Shown here: positions 18,418 to 27,246 of the stretch, in pieces
Layout of the letters: every line of letters begins with the position of its first letter
Numbering within the stretch: position 1 is the stretch's first letter
Notes under the pieces: model-generated
The model's database searches: none
Told to the model about the DNA's origin: nothing
Seen by the model: the letters and a program-made list of their open reading frames with translations, nothing else
Program-made: the position numbers and the translations under genes
NCBI GenBank assembly: GCA_945889015.1
Contig: CAMDBL010000003.1
Coordinates: 1-62,664 of the forward strand
Source of the DNA: Devosia equisanguinis
GTDB taxonomy: Bacteria > Pseudomonadota > Alphaproteobacteria > Rhizobiales > Hyphomicrobiaceae
DNA length: 62,664 bases
Reading direction: 5' to 3'

Positions 18418-19779
18418 TCAGCTCAGCTCGCGGATCTTGAAGTTGAGGCCACCCTTCGGCGTCAGCGTGACGGTGGCGTTGATGCCGGCCGGATTCTGGC
18501 CGACGTACTCAGGCCGGAAGCGGCGCAGCAGGATCGACAACGCCAGCGTGTTCTCGACCTGGCTCATCGCGCCGCCGATGCACGAGCGCTTGCCCGCTCC
18601 GAAGGGAATGTAGCTGTACTTCACCTGCTTCTTTGTCTTGTCCATCCAGCGCTCCGGACGGAACGCCTCGGGCTCGTCCCAGAACTTCGGATTGTGGTGT
18701 GCGCCGTAGCCGAACACCACGACCCGGTCGCCGGGCTTGATCTCCTTGCCGCCGATCATGTCGGGCTCGGATGCCACGCGGATCAGCCCCCACACCGGAG
18801 GGTAGATCCGCATCGTCTCCTGGATAACGGAGCGGGTGTACTGCAGCGCGGCGTAGTCGTCGGCGGTCGGGTCGCGGTCGCCGATCACGCTCTGACCCTC
18901 CTGGCGGACGCGCTCGGCTGCCTCGGGATGGTTCGAAAGCAGATAGAGCGCCCAGGCGAGCGTCAGCGCGGTCGTCTCGGTGCCGGCCCACAGGTACTGC
19001 TTGATCTCGTCGATGGCCTGCTGCTCGTCGAACTCGGGCCGCGCCGGATCGGCGATCGCGGCCTCGATCATCTTCAGCAACGTGCGCTCGCGATGCTCGC
19101 GCGGATCGGCCGCCATCACCGCAGGCGGTACGCTCCACCAGGCCTCGACCGCCTTCGCCGTATCGGCCTCGGACACCTCGAAGAACTCGTCCGCCTGCTT
19201 TTTGAGGCGGATCTCCTTGTGGTTCATGACGTCGGTGTAGGTCTTCACGCACTTGAACACGAAGTGCGGATTGAAGGGCATGTCACGGTCGAACAGCGCC
19301 TTGCAGATCATGTCGGCGGCGAGCGTCCAGGTCTGCTCGACCATCTCGACCGTCTCACCGGTCCGGGCGAGCTCGGCCCAGTTGTCCATCTTCGTGCGGA
19401 TCGCGGTGACGAAGTAGGGGATGTATTCCGCGAACATGTCGGGATGAAACGCCGGTTGCTGAGGCATGCGGATCTTCTGCCAGAGCGCGCCGTCGTTGGT
19501 GATCATCGACTTGCCGAAGATCGGTTTCAAGCCGTCGAAATACTTGATGTAGTTGTCGGCCTTGGTGACCAGCACGTGCTTGAAGTGGTCGGGCTCGGAC
19601 AGGAACACGACGCGCTGGCTCGCCATGTTTACGACGATCACGGGGCCGTAGCGCTCGCTCATCTGGCGGAGCGTGTCCATCGGGTTGTCGGGATTGCCGC
19701 GCACCAACGCGGACAACTTGAACCAGATGCTCGATTCATCGCCGAGCTGAGCATGGACGGCAGGCGCGGTCGTGTTCAT
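18418..19779 (-). CDS. Cytochrome P450
   Basis: A 453-residue soluble P450. The I-helix oxygen-binding motif is WAGTETTAL, the K-helix ExxR is ETMRIYPP, the PERF-like segment is FRPERW, and the haem-cysteine loop is FGAGKRSCIGG. It lacks an N-terminal membrane anchor, as usual for bacterial forms, so it needs a separate redox partner; none is encoded next to it. The sequence looks closer to fatty-acid/alkane-hydroxylase-type P450s than to CYP101, but the substrate is unknown. The ATG at 19779 is preferred over a TTG three codons upstream because GGAG lies at a suitable distance. Confidence 0.92.
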   Translation of the reverse strand: MNTTAPAVHAQLGDESSIWFKLSALVRGNPDNPMDTLRQMSERYGPVIVVNMASQRVVFLSEPDHFKHVLVTKADNYIKYFDGLKPIFGKSMITNDGALWQKIRMPQQPAFHPDMFAEYIPYFVTAIRTKMDNWAELARTGETVEMVEQTWTLAADMICKALFDRDMPFNPHFVFKCVKTYTDVMNHKEIRLKKQADEFFEVSEADTAKAVEAWWSVPPAVMAADPREHRERTLLKMIEAAIADPARPEFDEQQAIDEIKQYLWAGTETTALTLAWALYLLSNHPEAAERVRQEGQSVIGDRDPTADDYAALQYTRSVIQETMRIYPPVWGLIRVASEPDMIGGKEIKPGDRVVVFGYGAHHNPKFWDEPEAFRPERWMDKTKKQVKYSYIPFGAGKRSCIGGAMSQVENTLALSILLRRFRPEYVGQNPAGINATVTLTPKGGLNFKIRELS

Positions 19780-20129
19780 GCGTCGCAATCTCCAGGAGGC
19801 TGCACACGCTCACGAGACCCGGCTGCATCAGGCTCGCCTGATGGGTCGCCGTCGCCTGCGGTGACGCGCTCACCCCGATTTCCAGCCGGACCGCCCAACT
19901 CGGCATGGCCCGGCACCCACCGGCAGAACTCCCTCGCCGGTCGACATTCTCGGTTTCCGTTAGCACCGGCGCGCGGGACCTGTCCATTCGGCCGGATGTC
20001 CCGCTACACTATGGCGCGAGTGAAACAGTGACCACAGTATCGCCAATCGAACAGAATTCGGTCGCATCTCGGACGGTCGCGACGAAGCATGCGCCACGTC
20101 CCATGGTTTTCACATGGAGTTACAAAATC
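19780..20129. other. Intergenic region between the P450 gene and purN
   Basis: About 350 bases upstream of the P450 gene and downstream of purN. No gene with convincing codon use or family match is seen; open frames crossing it are shadows of purN. It should hold the P450 promoter on the minus strand. Confidence 0.45.
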
Positions 20130-20792
20130 CTACGCCGTCGGTCCGCGTCCGGGCGAGTACTGCGTGGGTTGATGGTTAAACGGTCCATCGTAGACTACGG
20201 CATGGTTCTCGACACGGGCTTTTCCCGAGGCGACAAGGCGCAGTGCATGGGGATAGAGCTGGTGCTCGGCCTCGAGCACGCGGGCGGCGAGCGTGTCGGC
20301 GGTATCGTCCGTGCGGACCTCGACGGCGGCTTGTGCCACGATCGGTCCCGTATCCATCTCGAGCCGCAGGAAATGGACGGTGCAGCCGGTGAAGCGCACC
20401 CCCTCGTCGATCGCGCGCTGGTGCGTGTCGAGCCCCGGAAACGCCGGCAGCAGCGAAGGGTGGATGTTGAGGTGGCGATCGAGCCAGCGGTCGACGAAAC
20501 CGCCGGTCAGCAGCCGCATGAACCCGGCGTTGCAGATCAGATCGATCCTGGCATCGACCAGGGTTTGGTGCAGCCGCGCCTCGAACGCGGGGCGCGTCGT
20601 GTACTGCCTGTGATCGATCGCGACCGCCTGCACACCCGCTGCCCGCGCCAGCTCCAGGCCCGGCGCCTGCGGCCGGTTGGAGATCACGAGCGCGATCTCG
20701 GCTGGATAGTCGGGCGCCCGCGCGGCCTCGATCAGCGCCTGCATGTTGGAGCCGCGGCCGGAGATCAGGATGGCGATTCGCTTCTTGCTCAT
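20130..20792 (-). CDS. purN: Phosphoribosylglycinamide formyltransferase (GAR transformylase)
   Basis: A 220-residue enzyme of de novo purine synthesis that transfers formyl from 10-formyl-THF to GAR. The N-terminal AILISGRGSNMQALIEA binds phosphate. The catalytic Asn-His pair lies in HLNIHPSLLPAFPG and the catalytic Asp in METDTGPIV-like sequence (EMDTGPIVAQ). The frame starts at an ATG and is of normal length plus a short tail. purM, commonly just upstream in relatives, is not here; the gene stands alone behind the sugar-transport operon. Confidence 0.95.
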   Translation of the reverse strand: MSKKRIAILISGRGSNMQALIEAARAPDYPAEIALVISNRPQAPGLELARAAGVQAVAIDHRQYTTRPAFEARLHQTLVDARIDLICNAGFMRLLTGGFVDRWLDRHLNIHPSLLPAFPGLDTHQRAIDEGVRFTGCTVHFLRLEMDTGPIVAQAAVEVRTDDTADTLAARVLEAEHQLYPHALRLVASGKARVENHAVVYDGPFNHQPTQYSPGRGPTA

Positions 20793-20894
20793 GCGCGCAG
20801 GCTTAGCAAAGGAGAGAGGGAAGAGGAAACAGAAGAGAGACAGGCATCTCGCTTCTCCCTCCTCTCTCCTCGCTCCTGAATGCGCCAGTTCCGA

Positions 20895-21869
20895 TCAGCG
20901 GTTGAGCTTCATGGCCTCGTCCCAGGTCGGGCAGCTGCGCTTGTCGGCCGGCACGTCGTAGGGCTGGTAGTTCGACTTGTCGACCACCACCGGCTTCATC
21001 ACGAACTCCTTGGGCACGCTTTCCTTGCGGACGGCGCGGATGGCGGCCATCGTGCCGATGCAGCCTTGCAGGTAGCCGTTGTAGTCGCCCGAGGCGAGCA
21101 GCTTGCCCGTCTTGATGAAGTCGACGCCTTCCTTGGTGGCGTTGATGCCGATGACGAGCGCCTTGCGGTTGGCCCCGTCGAGCGCCTCGATCACACCGGT
21201 CGCCATCGAGTCGTTGGCGGCCATCACGCCGTCGATCTGCGGATGCGCCTGCATCAGGTTCTCCATCACCTGGAGAGCTGCGAGACGCTGATAGTTGCCG
21301 GGCTGCTGCGCCAGCACCTTGACGTTCGGGAACTCCTTCAGCGCGTCGGTGAAGCCGCGGGTGCGGTCGGCGTTGGTGAGCGTGCCCTTGACGCCCTCGA
21401 TGATGACGACGTTGCCCTTGCCGCCCATGGCTTTGAGCAGATACTTGCCGACGTTCAGGCCGAGTTCGTAGTCGGCCGAGCCGACGAAGGCCACGAAAGA
21501 GCCGCCGGCGAGCCGGTCGCCGACGTTGACGATCGGGATTTTCGAGGCATTGACCTTCTCGACGCCGGGGATCAGCGCTTTCTGGTCGACCGGAATGATG
21601 GCGACGGCGGAGGGCTTCTTGACGATGATGTCCTCCAGCTGGCTCAACTGCTCGGGAATGCTGTCGGGCTTGGTCGGCACGTAGTGGATGATCTTCGCCT
21701 TCATCATCTTGGCGGCGCTGTCGGCGCCGAGCCGAACCGACTGGAAGTAGGGGTTGGTCTGGTTCTTGGTCAGGAACGCGATGGTCTCGTCGTCGGCGCT
21801 GGCCACGCCGGCCGGAACTGCCATGGCGATCGCGAGGCCGAGGCTTGCTCTACGAGTGATGCGCTTCAT
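20895..21869 (-). CDS. Sugar ABC transporter substrate-binding protein (RbsB-like)
   Basis: 324 residues with a cleavable N-terminal signal (KRITRRASLGLAIAMAVPAG...ASADD) and a type I periplasmic-binding fold (IAFLTKNQTNPYFQSV, VGINATKEGVDFIKTGKL). The periplasmic receptor should deliver a pentose or other sugar to the two permeases. The ATG at 21869 has a very strong ribosome site (GGAGGA) 9 bases upstream, so a longer frame is rejected. It is the last gene of the operon, preceded by a 140-base gap with hairpins, which fits separately boosted receptor expression. Confidence 0.92.
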   Translation of the reverse strand: MKRITRRASLGLAIAMAVPAGVASADDETIAFLTKNQTNPYFQSVRLGADSAAKMMKAKIIHYVPTKPDSIPEQLSQLEDIIVKKPSAVAIIPVDQKALIPGVEKVNASKIPIVNVGDRLAGGSFVAFVGSADYELGLNVGKYLLKAMGGKGNVVIIEGVKGTLTNADRTRGFTDALKEFPNVKVLAQQPGNYQRLAALQVMENLMQAHPQIDGVMAANDSMATGVIEALDGANRKALVIGINATKEGVDFIKTGKLLASGDYNGYLQGCIGTMAAIRAVRKESVPKEFVMKPVVVDKSNYQPYDVPADKRSCPTWDEAMKLNR

Positions 21870-21903
21870 GTGCTTCCTCCTCCGTATTTTTTCGAGTTTC
21901 ACC

Positions 21904-21926
21904 TGCCCCTAGCGGGGAGGGGTTGG
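21904..21926. repeat. Palindromic REP-like element, copy 1
   Basis: A GC-rich imperfect palindrome with core GCCCCTAGCGGGGAGGGG lies in the gap between the permease and receptor genes. A related element with the shared part AGCGGGGAGGGG sits between alr and dnaB at 50670-50697. Read as RNA it would form a stem-loop. Confidence 0.45.
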
Positions 21927-22009
21927 GGCAGTCCGGCAGAAGCCGTCCTGCCATCGCCCCCTTGCCCCCTCCCTCCCCCGTCAAGGAGGAGGGAGATACG
22001 ACAATACGG

Positions 22010-22984
22010 TCAGTCCTTCCTCCGCCGTGAGAGGATATCGAGCCAGACCGCCAGCACGACGATGACGCCGGTGACGAGTGGTTGCCACGACGCATTGACG
22101 CCGAGGATGTTCATGCCATTCAGAACCAGTGTCAGGATCAGCGCGCCGATCAGGGTGCCGAACACCGTGCCGATGCCGCCAAACAGCGAGGTGCCGCCGA
22201 TCAGCACCGCGGCGATCGCCGGCAACGTCAGCGTCTCGCCGATGTCGCCTTCGGCCGAGTTGAGACGGGCGAGGAAGATCAGAGAGGCGACGCCGGCCAT
22301 CGCGCCGCTGACCGAATAGACCAGGATGAGGCGGCGGTGGATCGGAACGCCCGAGAGGGCCGCCGCCACCGGATTGGCGCCGAGCGCGTAGATCTGCTGG
22401 CCCCACACCGTGCGCTGGGCGAAGAACGTACCGACCAGCAGGAAAGCGATCATGAAATAGACGGGAATGGGAATGCCCCAGAGGTAGCCGCTGCCGATCT
22501 GGCGGAACGACTGCGGGAAGCCGTGAATCGTGTCGCCTCCCATGTAGTAGTAGGTGATGCCATGCAGCACCCAGAGCATGCCGTAGGTCGCGATGAATGG
22601 TGGCAGACGCAGCTTGCTGACGAGCAGCCCATTGCAGAAGCCGCACATGGCGCCCGTCCCCAGGCCGGCGAACGCGCCGAGCCAGGGCGAGCCGGTGGTC
22701 TTGATCACCGTGCCGGCAATGCAGGCGGCCAGTCCGAGCGTAGCGCCGACCGATAGATCGATCCCGGCGGTCAGGATCACCAGCGTCAGCCCGGAGGCCA
22801 GCAGGAACAGCAGCGCGGTCTGCCGCAAGATGGTCAGGGTATTGCTGAGCGTGGGGAACGAGGACGACAGCAGGCTGAGGATCACACAGATCAGAGCCGC
22901 GGCGCCGAGCCGGTACAACGTCTGCAGCGTATCCTGGGAGAGCGCGAGACCCGCCTGCGGCTCCGTCTCGGTGGCGGTCGTCAT
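22010..22984 (-). CDS. Sugar ABC transporter permease (RbsC-like)
   Basis: A 324-residue membrane protein with about eight to ten helices, of the RbsC/branched-chain-type permease family; the conserved cytoplasmic contact is around VTGINLSVGATLGL-like sequence (LTAGIDLSVGATLGLAACIAG) and the late segment AVLIGGTSLFGGIGTVFGTLIG. It pairs with the next permease to form a heterodimeric channel. Its start overlaps the stop of the upstream permease by four bases (ATGA), showing translational coupling. Confidence 0.92.
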   Translation of the reverse strand: MTTATETEPQAGLALSQDTLQTLYRLGAAALICVILSLLSSSFPTLSNTLTILRQTALLFLLASGLTLVILTAGIDLSVGATLGLAACIAGTVIKTTGSPWLGAFAGLGTGAMCGFCNGLLVSKLRLPPFIATYGMLWVLHGITYYYMGGDTIHGFPQSFRQIGSGYLWGIPIPVYFMIAFLLVGTFFAQRTVWGQQIYALGANPVAAALSGVPIHRRLILVYSVSGAMAGVASLIFLARLNSAEGDIGETLTLPAIAAVLIGGTSLFGGIGTVFGTLIGALILTLVLNGMNILGVNASWQPLVTGVIVVLAVWLDILSRRRKD

Positions 22985-23922
22985 GAGCGGCTCTTCAATC
23001 CGTCGAGATAAAGGGCGAAGATGACGAGGCCGCCGATGCAGGCGACCTGGGCGGAGGACGGCACGGCGATAAGGTTGAGGCCGTTGCGCAGAATGCCGAC
23101 GGCAACGACACCGAGCACGGTGCCGAGCAGCCAGCCGTTACCTTTCTCGAAGGACGTACCGCCGAGTACCACCGCCGCGATGGCGTCGAACTCGAGACCG
23201 ATGGCCGCGGTCGGATGCGCGGAGTTGATGCGCGCGGTCATGATCAGGCTGGCGAAGCCGGCCATCAGCCCGCCGAGGGCATAGACCGCGATCAGCATCG
23301 TGCGATCGCCGACGCCGGCGAGACGCAACGCTTCCCGGTTGCCGCCGAGCGCGAACACATAGGTGCCGAACCGGGTGCGGTAGAGCAGCCACCAGACCAG
23401 GAGGAACGCGCCGATGCTGATCCAGACCGGGAACGGTACGCCGAGCAATGTGCCCGTGTAGATGTAGGGCAGCGCCTTGGGCATGCCGACGACGCTCTGG
23501 CCATCGGTGACCACCAGCGCCAGTCCTTGCGCGACCCCCATAGTGCCGAGCGTGGTGACGAACGGAGGAATGCCGAGCAAGGCGATCAATGCGCCGTTCA
23601 GCACGCCAAAGGCGAGGCCGACGCCGAGGCCGGCCGCCAGTCCCATCATGATCGAACCGGTCGACAGCACGGTCATGGCGAGCGCCACCGAGGCCAGCGT
23701 CACCACCGCGCCCATCGAGAGATCCAGCCCCTCGGACATGATGATCAGCGTCATCGGCAGCGCCATCAGCAGCAGCACCGTCGATTGCGAGGCGACGTTC
23801 GAGAGATTGCCGAGAGTGGCGAAACTCGGATTGACGGCCGTAAAACCGACCGCCAGCACCGCGATGACGGCGGCGACCCCGGGAACGCGAGCCACCTGCG
23901 CGGTGAGCGTTGCCTCACTCAT
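22981..23922 (-). CDS. Sugar ABC transporter permease (RbsC-like), second
   Basis: A 313-residue paralogue of the following permease with the same family marks (IIMSEGLDLSMGAVVTLASVA, AAVVLGGTSFEKGNGWLLGT). Two different permeases in one operon suggest a heterodimer. It overlaps the ATPase stop by eight bases at its start and the next permease at its end. Confidence 0.92.
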   Translation of the reverse strand: MSEATLTAQVARVPGVAAVIAVLAVGFTAVNPSFATLGNLSNVASQSTVLLLMALPMTLIIMSEGLDLSMGAVVTLASVALAMTVLSTGSIMMGLAAGLGVGLAFGVLNGALIALLGIPPFVTTLGTMGVAQGLALVVTDGQSVVGMPKALPYIYTGTLLGVPFPVWISIGAFLLVWWLLYRTRFGTYVFALGGNREALRLAGVGDRTMLIAVYALGGLMAGFASLIMTARINSAHPTAAIGLEFDAIAAVVLGGTSFEKGNGWLLGTVLGVVAVGILRNGLNLIAVPSSAQVACIGGLVIFALYLDGLKSRS

Positions 23923-25327
23923 GATGCATCCCCAGCCGCACGATGTTGGCCTCCGTCAATTCCGACCGCTTCAGCTCGCCGACGATGCGCCCCTCGCGCA
24001 TCACGTAGGCGCGGTCGCAGACACGCACGATCTCGGGCTGCTCGGAGCTGATCATCAGCACGCCGGCGCCTTCCTTCACGAGACTGTCGATGAGAGCGAA
24101 GATTTCCGACTTGGCGCCGACGTCGATGCCGCGGGTCGGCTCGTCGAAGATGAAGAAGCGTGCGCCGGTCTCGAGCCACTTGCCGATCACGATCTTCTGC
24201 TGGTTGCCGCCCGAGAGGTAGCCGGCCGTGCGCGACGGCGAGGGCGTGGCGATCCTGAGCTTCTTGATCGTCTCCTGGGCCATTCCATAGGCCTTGCCGG
24301 GCGAGAACACGCCGGACGAGAAATTGCGGGGCAGCCCGGCGAGTACTGAGTTGTCGCCGACCGAGCGGATCAGAGCCAAGCCCTGCAGCTTGCGGTTCTC
24401 CGGGATCAGCGCCATCCCCATCGCGGTCGCTGTCTCGGGATTGGTCGCGACCGGGCGGCCGAACAGCTTGATCTCGCCGGAGGTCTTGGGATCGGCACCG
24501 AAGATGGCGCGAGCCACCTCTGTGCGTCCGGAGCCGACCAGTCCGCACAGCCCGACGATTTCGCCGGCGCGTACGTTGAGATTGATCTCGGCGATGCCGC
24601 TGGGCGCCGACAGACCTTTCACCTCGAGCACCATTTCGCCGGGCGACGTCGTGAACTCGCGCGCATAGCTCAAATCGATCGATCGACCGACCAGCAGCTC
24701 GACCAACGCGTTGGGATCGGTGTCGGCGGGCAGCATCGAGCCGACATGCTTGCCGTCGCGCAGCACCGTTATGCGGTCGCCGAGCTCGAACACCTCGGCC
24801 ATGCGGTGGGAGATGTAGACGATGGCAACGCCGTCCGCCTTCAGCCGCCGGATCATCGCGAACAGGCGCTCGGTCTCGCGGTCGGAGAGCGACGAGGTCG
24901 GCTCGTCCATCACCAGGATGCGGGCCTTCTGGGACAGCGCCTTGGCGATTTCCACCATCTGCTGCTGGGCGACGGCGAGCTGGTGGACGGGCGTGCGCGG
25001 GTCGATGTCGAAACCGATACTGTCGAGCACCTTCTTCGCCTCGGCCTCGATGCGGGCGTGATCGATGCTGCCGGGAAAGCGGCCCTTGAACTCGCGCCCG
25101 AGGAAGATGTTCTGGGCGATGTCGAGATAGGGGACGAGGGAGAATTCCTGGAAGATCACCGCGATGCCGAACCGGCGCGCGTCCGCGGGCGAGGCGATAG
25201 TGACCGGTGTGCCGTTATGGAGAATTTGTCCGGCATCGGCCTGATAGGCGCCGCACAGGATCTTCATCAGCGTGGACTTGCCGGCGCCGTTCTCGCCGAG
25301 GCACATGTGCACCTCGCCCGCCCGCAC
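23915..25327 (-). CDS. Sugar ABC transporter ATP-binding protein (RbsA-like), cut by an upstream in-frame stop
   Basis: 470 codons from a GTG. Both ABC modules are visible: Walker A LGENGAGKST with Walker B ARILVMDEPTSSLS in the first; in the second a degenerate Walker A (CGLVGSGRTEVARAIF), signature LSGGNQQK and FIFDEPTRGIDVG. RbsA-type ATPases have this tandem layout. The normal N-terminus (ELRGISKSFPGVKALDDV) lies upstream in the same frame but is separated by a TAG at 25334-25336 where relatives have Ser. A product from this GTG would lack the first beta-strands before Walker A. This is a pseudogene, a strain-specific mutation or a base error. Confidence 0.8.
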   Translation of the reverse strand: MRAGEVHMCLGENGAGKSTLMKILCGAYQADAGQILHNGTPVTIASPADARRFGIAVIFQEFSLVPYLDIAQNIFLGREFKGRFPGSIDHARIEAEAKKVLDSIGFDIDPRTPVHQLAVAQQQMVEIAKALSQKARILVMDEPTSSLSDRETERLFAMIRRLKADGVAIVYISHRMAEVFELGDRITVLRDGKHVGSMLPADTDPNALVELLVGRSIDLSYAREFTTSPGEMVLEVKGLSAPSGIAEINLNVRAGEIVGLCGLVGSGRTEVARAIFGADPKTSGEIKLFGRPVATNPETATAMGMALIPENRKLQGLALIRSVGDNSVLAGLPRNFSSGVFSPGKAYGMAQETIKKLRIATPSPSRTAGYLSGGNQQKIVIGKWLETGARFFIFDEPTRGIDVGAKSEIFALIDSLVKEGAGVLMISSEQPEIVRVCDRAYVMREGRIVGELKRSELTEANIVRLGMHHE

Positions 25328-25333
25328 CGTGAA

Positions 25334-25522
25334 CTACACGTCGTCCAACGCCTTCACGCCCGGAAACGATTTGGAGATGCCTCGGAGCTCCAACAGGGGA
25401 AGCTCGAGAAGGGGCGCATCATCGCCTGTCTGCCCCGTCACCGAGGCGTGCGCACTCGCCGTCGTCATTCCTCCCCCTTCAGGGTGGTTTCCTCCGCCGG
25501 CGGTCATTGCCGCAGCATTCAT
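25334..25522 (-). pseudogene. N-terminal fragment of the RbsA-like ATPase, ended by an amber codon
   Basis: 62 codons in the same frame as the main ATPase ORF, 65 codons upstream of its GTG. The C-terminal part PLLELRGISKSFPGVKALDDV is the unmistakable start of an RbsA-type ATPase; the expected next residues are S-F-T-V-R-A-G-E. The Ser codon is TAG (TCG to TAG is one base). The likely original start is at 25522 or at ATG 25468 (MTTASAH). Confidence 0.75.
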
Positions 25523-25746
25523 GCGTGTCGCCTAGTTTTTCTCTTTCGAGATTGCACGGCGCCGCACTTCGTCGATTTGAAGCTAGCCGAGGTCGGATGG
25601 CCGCGCCAGAGGAAAGCAGTGCAGACGACACCTGCGATCCGGCGCGCTTGCCGCCCCCCGTCAGCCGGGGCACGATTGGGTTGAGGCGGCAGCCGGGAAA
25701 GCCGTCGTCAAACGAGAAACGAGCATCAACACCAGGAGAGACGCCC

Positions 25747-26667
25747 ATGGAAAAGCGCATCGGCATCGTCGGCATGGGCCTGATGGGCCAAGCCTTCATC
25801 CACAATCTGCGCAAGTCGCAGTTCATCGTCCAAGGCTTCGACGTCGACCCCAAACGCATGGATGACCTCAAGCAGAAGGGCGGCCATCCCGTCGACAGCC
25901 CTGCTGCTGCCGCGAAGGGCGTCGACCGCGTCATCGTCTCGCTGCCGACCAGCGACATCGGCCGGCAGGCGATGCTTGGCCCCGGTGGTATCGCTGAAGG
26001 TGCCAAGCAAGGGCTCATCATCTGCGACACGACCACGGCGCGGCCGGAGGACTCTGAGAAGCTATCGGCCGAGCTCGCCGCCAAGGGCATCAAGTTCCTC
26101 GACTCCGCGGTCAGCGGCACCTCCACCATGGCGCACGCCGGCGACCTGATCGTCATGGCGGGCGGCGACAAGGCCGACTTCGAGGCCTGCCGTCCCTTGT
26201 TCTCGGGCTTCAGCCGGGAAGCCTACTACATGGGGCCGGTCGGGTCGGGTGCCCGCACCAAACTGATCGTCAACTTGATCCTCGCGGGCAATAGGCTGGC
26301 CCTCGCCGAAGGGCTGGTGCTCGGCGAGAAGGCGGGCCTGGAGTCAACCAATCTGCTCGAGGTGCTGAAGGACGGTGCGTGCAGCTCCAAGACGATGGTC
26401 GACAAAGGTCCCAAGATGCTCGACGCGGATTATTCCAAGCAGGGCCAGGTCCGCACCTCGCTCAAGGACTCGCGGCTGATGATCGAGATGGGCCAGAAGC
26501 TCGGTGCGCCGACGATGATGATCCAGGTCTATTCGCAGATCATGCAGGCGGCCTACGAGAAGGGCTACGCCGAGAAGGACACCGTCGCCTTCTACGAGAT
26601 CATGCGCGGCATGGCTGGCCTCGGCGAGCGCCAGGGTATCGACGACGTGCCGTTCGGTAAGAAATAG
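25747..26667 (+). CDS. NAD(P)-dependent 3-hydroxyisobutyrate dehydrogenase-family oxidoreductase
   Basis: 306 residues. The Rossmann motif IGIVGMGLMGQAFIHNL opens the protein, followed by the substrate-binding FLDSAVSGTSTMAHAGDL and the catalytic lysine region GSGARTKLIVNLILAGNRLALAEG. The beta-hydroxyacid dehydrogenase family acts on 3-hydroxyisobutyrate, tartronate semialdehyde and related acids. Its position divergent from a sugar-type ABC operon suggests a role in using the imported compound; the exact substrate is open. The ATG at 25747 has AGGAGA upstream, so the longer frame is not used. Confidence 0.9.
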   Translation: MEKRIGIVGMGLMGQAFIHNLRKSQFIVQGFDVDPKRMDDLKQKGGHPVDSPAAAAKGVDRVIVSLPTSDIGRQAMLGPGGIAEGAKQGLIICDTTTARPEDSEKLSAELAAKGIKFLDSAVSGTSTMAHAGDLIVMAGGDKADFEACRPLFSGFSREAYYMGPVGSGARTKLIVNLILAGNRLALAEGLVLGEKAGLESTNLLEVLKDGACSSKTMVDKGPKMLDADYSKQGQVRTSLKDSRLMIEMGQKLGAPTMMIQVYSQIMQAAYEKGYAEKDTVAFYEIMRGMAGLGERQGIDDVPFGKK

Positions 26668-26725
26668 CATTGTGGTTAACGCGGATGAGCCGTGAGGTGA
26701 TCGCAGGGCTGAGTGCCGCGAGCGT

Positions 26726-26767
26726 GGGGCAAGACGGGAGTGGTGCGGGTCACTCTCGTCTTGCCCC
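26726..26767 (+). terminator. Long hairpin after the dehydrogenase gene
   Basis: The arms 26726-26742 and 26751-26767 pair over 17 base pairs (outer part GGGGCAAGACG / CGTCTTGCCCC) with one G-T pair and an eight-base loop. There is no T-run, so it may stop transcription weakly, shield the mRNA end, or belong to an RNA. Confidence 0.5.
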
Positions 26768-26885
26768 CGAGTGGGCTCGTGCGCCTCGAGTGGGAGGACG
26801 CTCTCTGCGGAGCGGGTTGTCCGAAGCGAGCGCTGGCGTACGAGTTCCAACTCGACGCAACCGAAGGTCGATCGGCTGCAACTAA

Positions 26886-26909
26886 GGCACCGGTGTGTGA
26901 GCCGGTGCC
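26886..26909. other. Second hairpin in the same gap
   Basis: GGCACCGG (26886-26893) and CCGGTGCC (26902-26909) form a perfect eight-base-pair stem with an eight-base loop, 120 bases after the long hairpin. Confidence 0.45.
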
Positions 26910-27246
26910 GGCCCCCCGGCCAGAACAATAACGGCAAAGTGGGCCCGCCTATTCCCGCCGCTTCGCTTTTCTCCGATCCGGCGCCACGAGCCGAGCCGGA
27001 GGCGGACATGATATGGCCCGATTTCGGCTCGCTATGGCTCTCAGGCCGGCAGCGAACACCTCCCGCTCGCGGGCCGGACGCCCGGCATTCGCGGGCATGT
27101 GCGAGAACCTTCGTGTCACGGCTGCCGCGCCACGCGGCCGCATGTTGCATTCGGGTCTCTCCACGTGACAGCGAAACAGTTGTGCTGCCATGAGCCGGAC
27201 TATTCGGTGGCTCGTGCCGTTTTCTCAACGAGGCAAGAGGCATATC

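Larger units (their letters stand above)
26668..27246. other. Structured intergenic region before the first ECF sigma gene
   Basis: 579 bases without a convincing protein gene; the open frames here lack family marks. It contains a 17-base-pair hairpin (26726-26767), a second hairpin (26886-26909) and a small inverted repeat CGAGT...ACTCG near 26850. It could hold a terminator for the dehydrogenase, the sigma-factor promoter, or a small structured RNA. Confidence 0.4.

Noticed and set aside
18346-20031. 561-codon plus-strand frame over the P450 gene
   Set aside because: Antisense shadow of the P450, whose haem and ExxR motifs are all present on the minus strand.
20880-22319. 479-codon plus-strand frame over the sugar receptor gene
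   Set aside because: Antisense shadow of the binding protein and permease.
26840-26875. TTCCAACTC inside an inverted repeat, resembling a tRNA T-arm
   Set aside because: No acceptor stem, D-arm or anticodon arm with correct spacing could be built around it.
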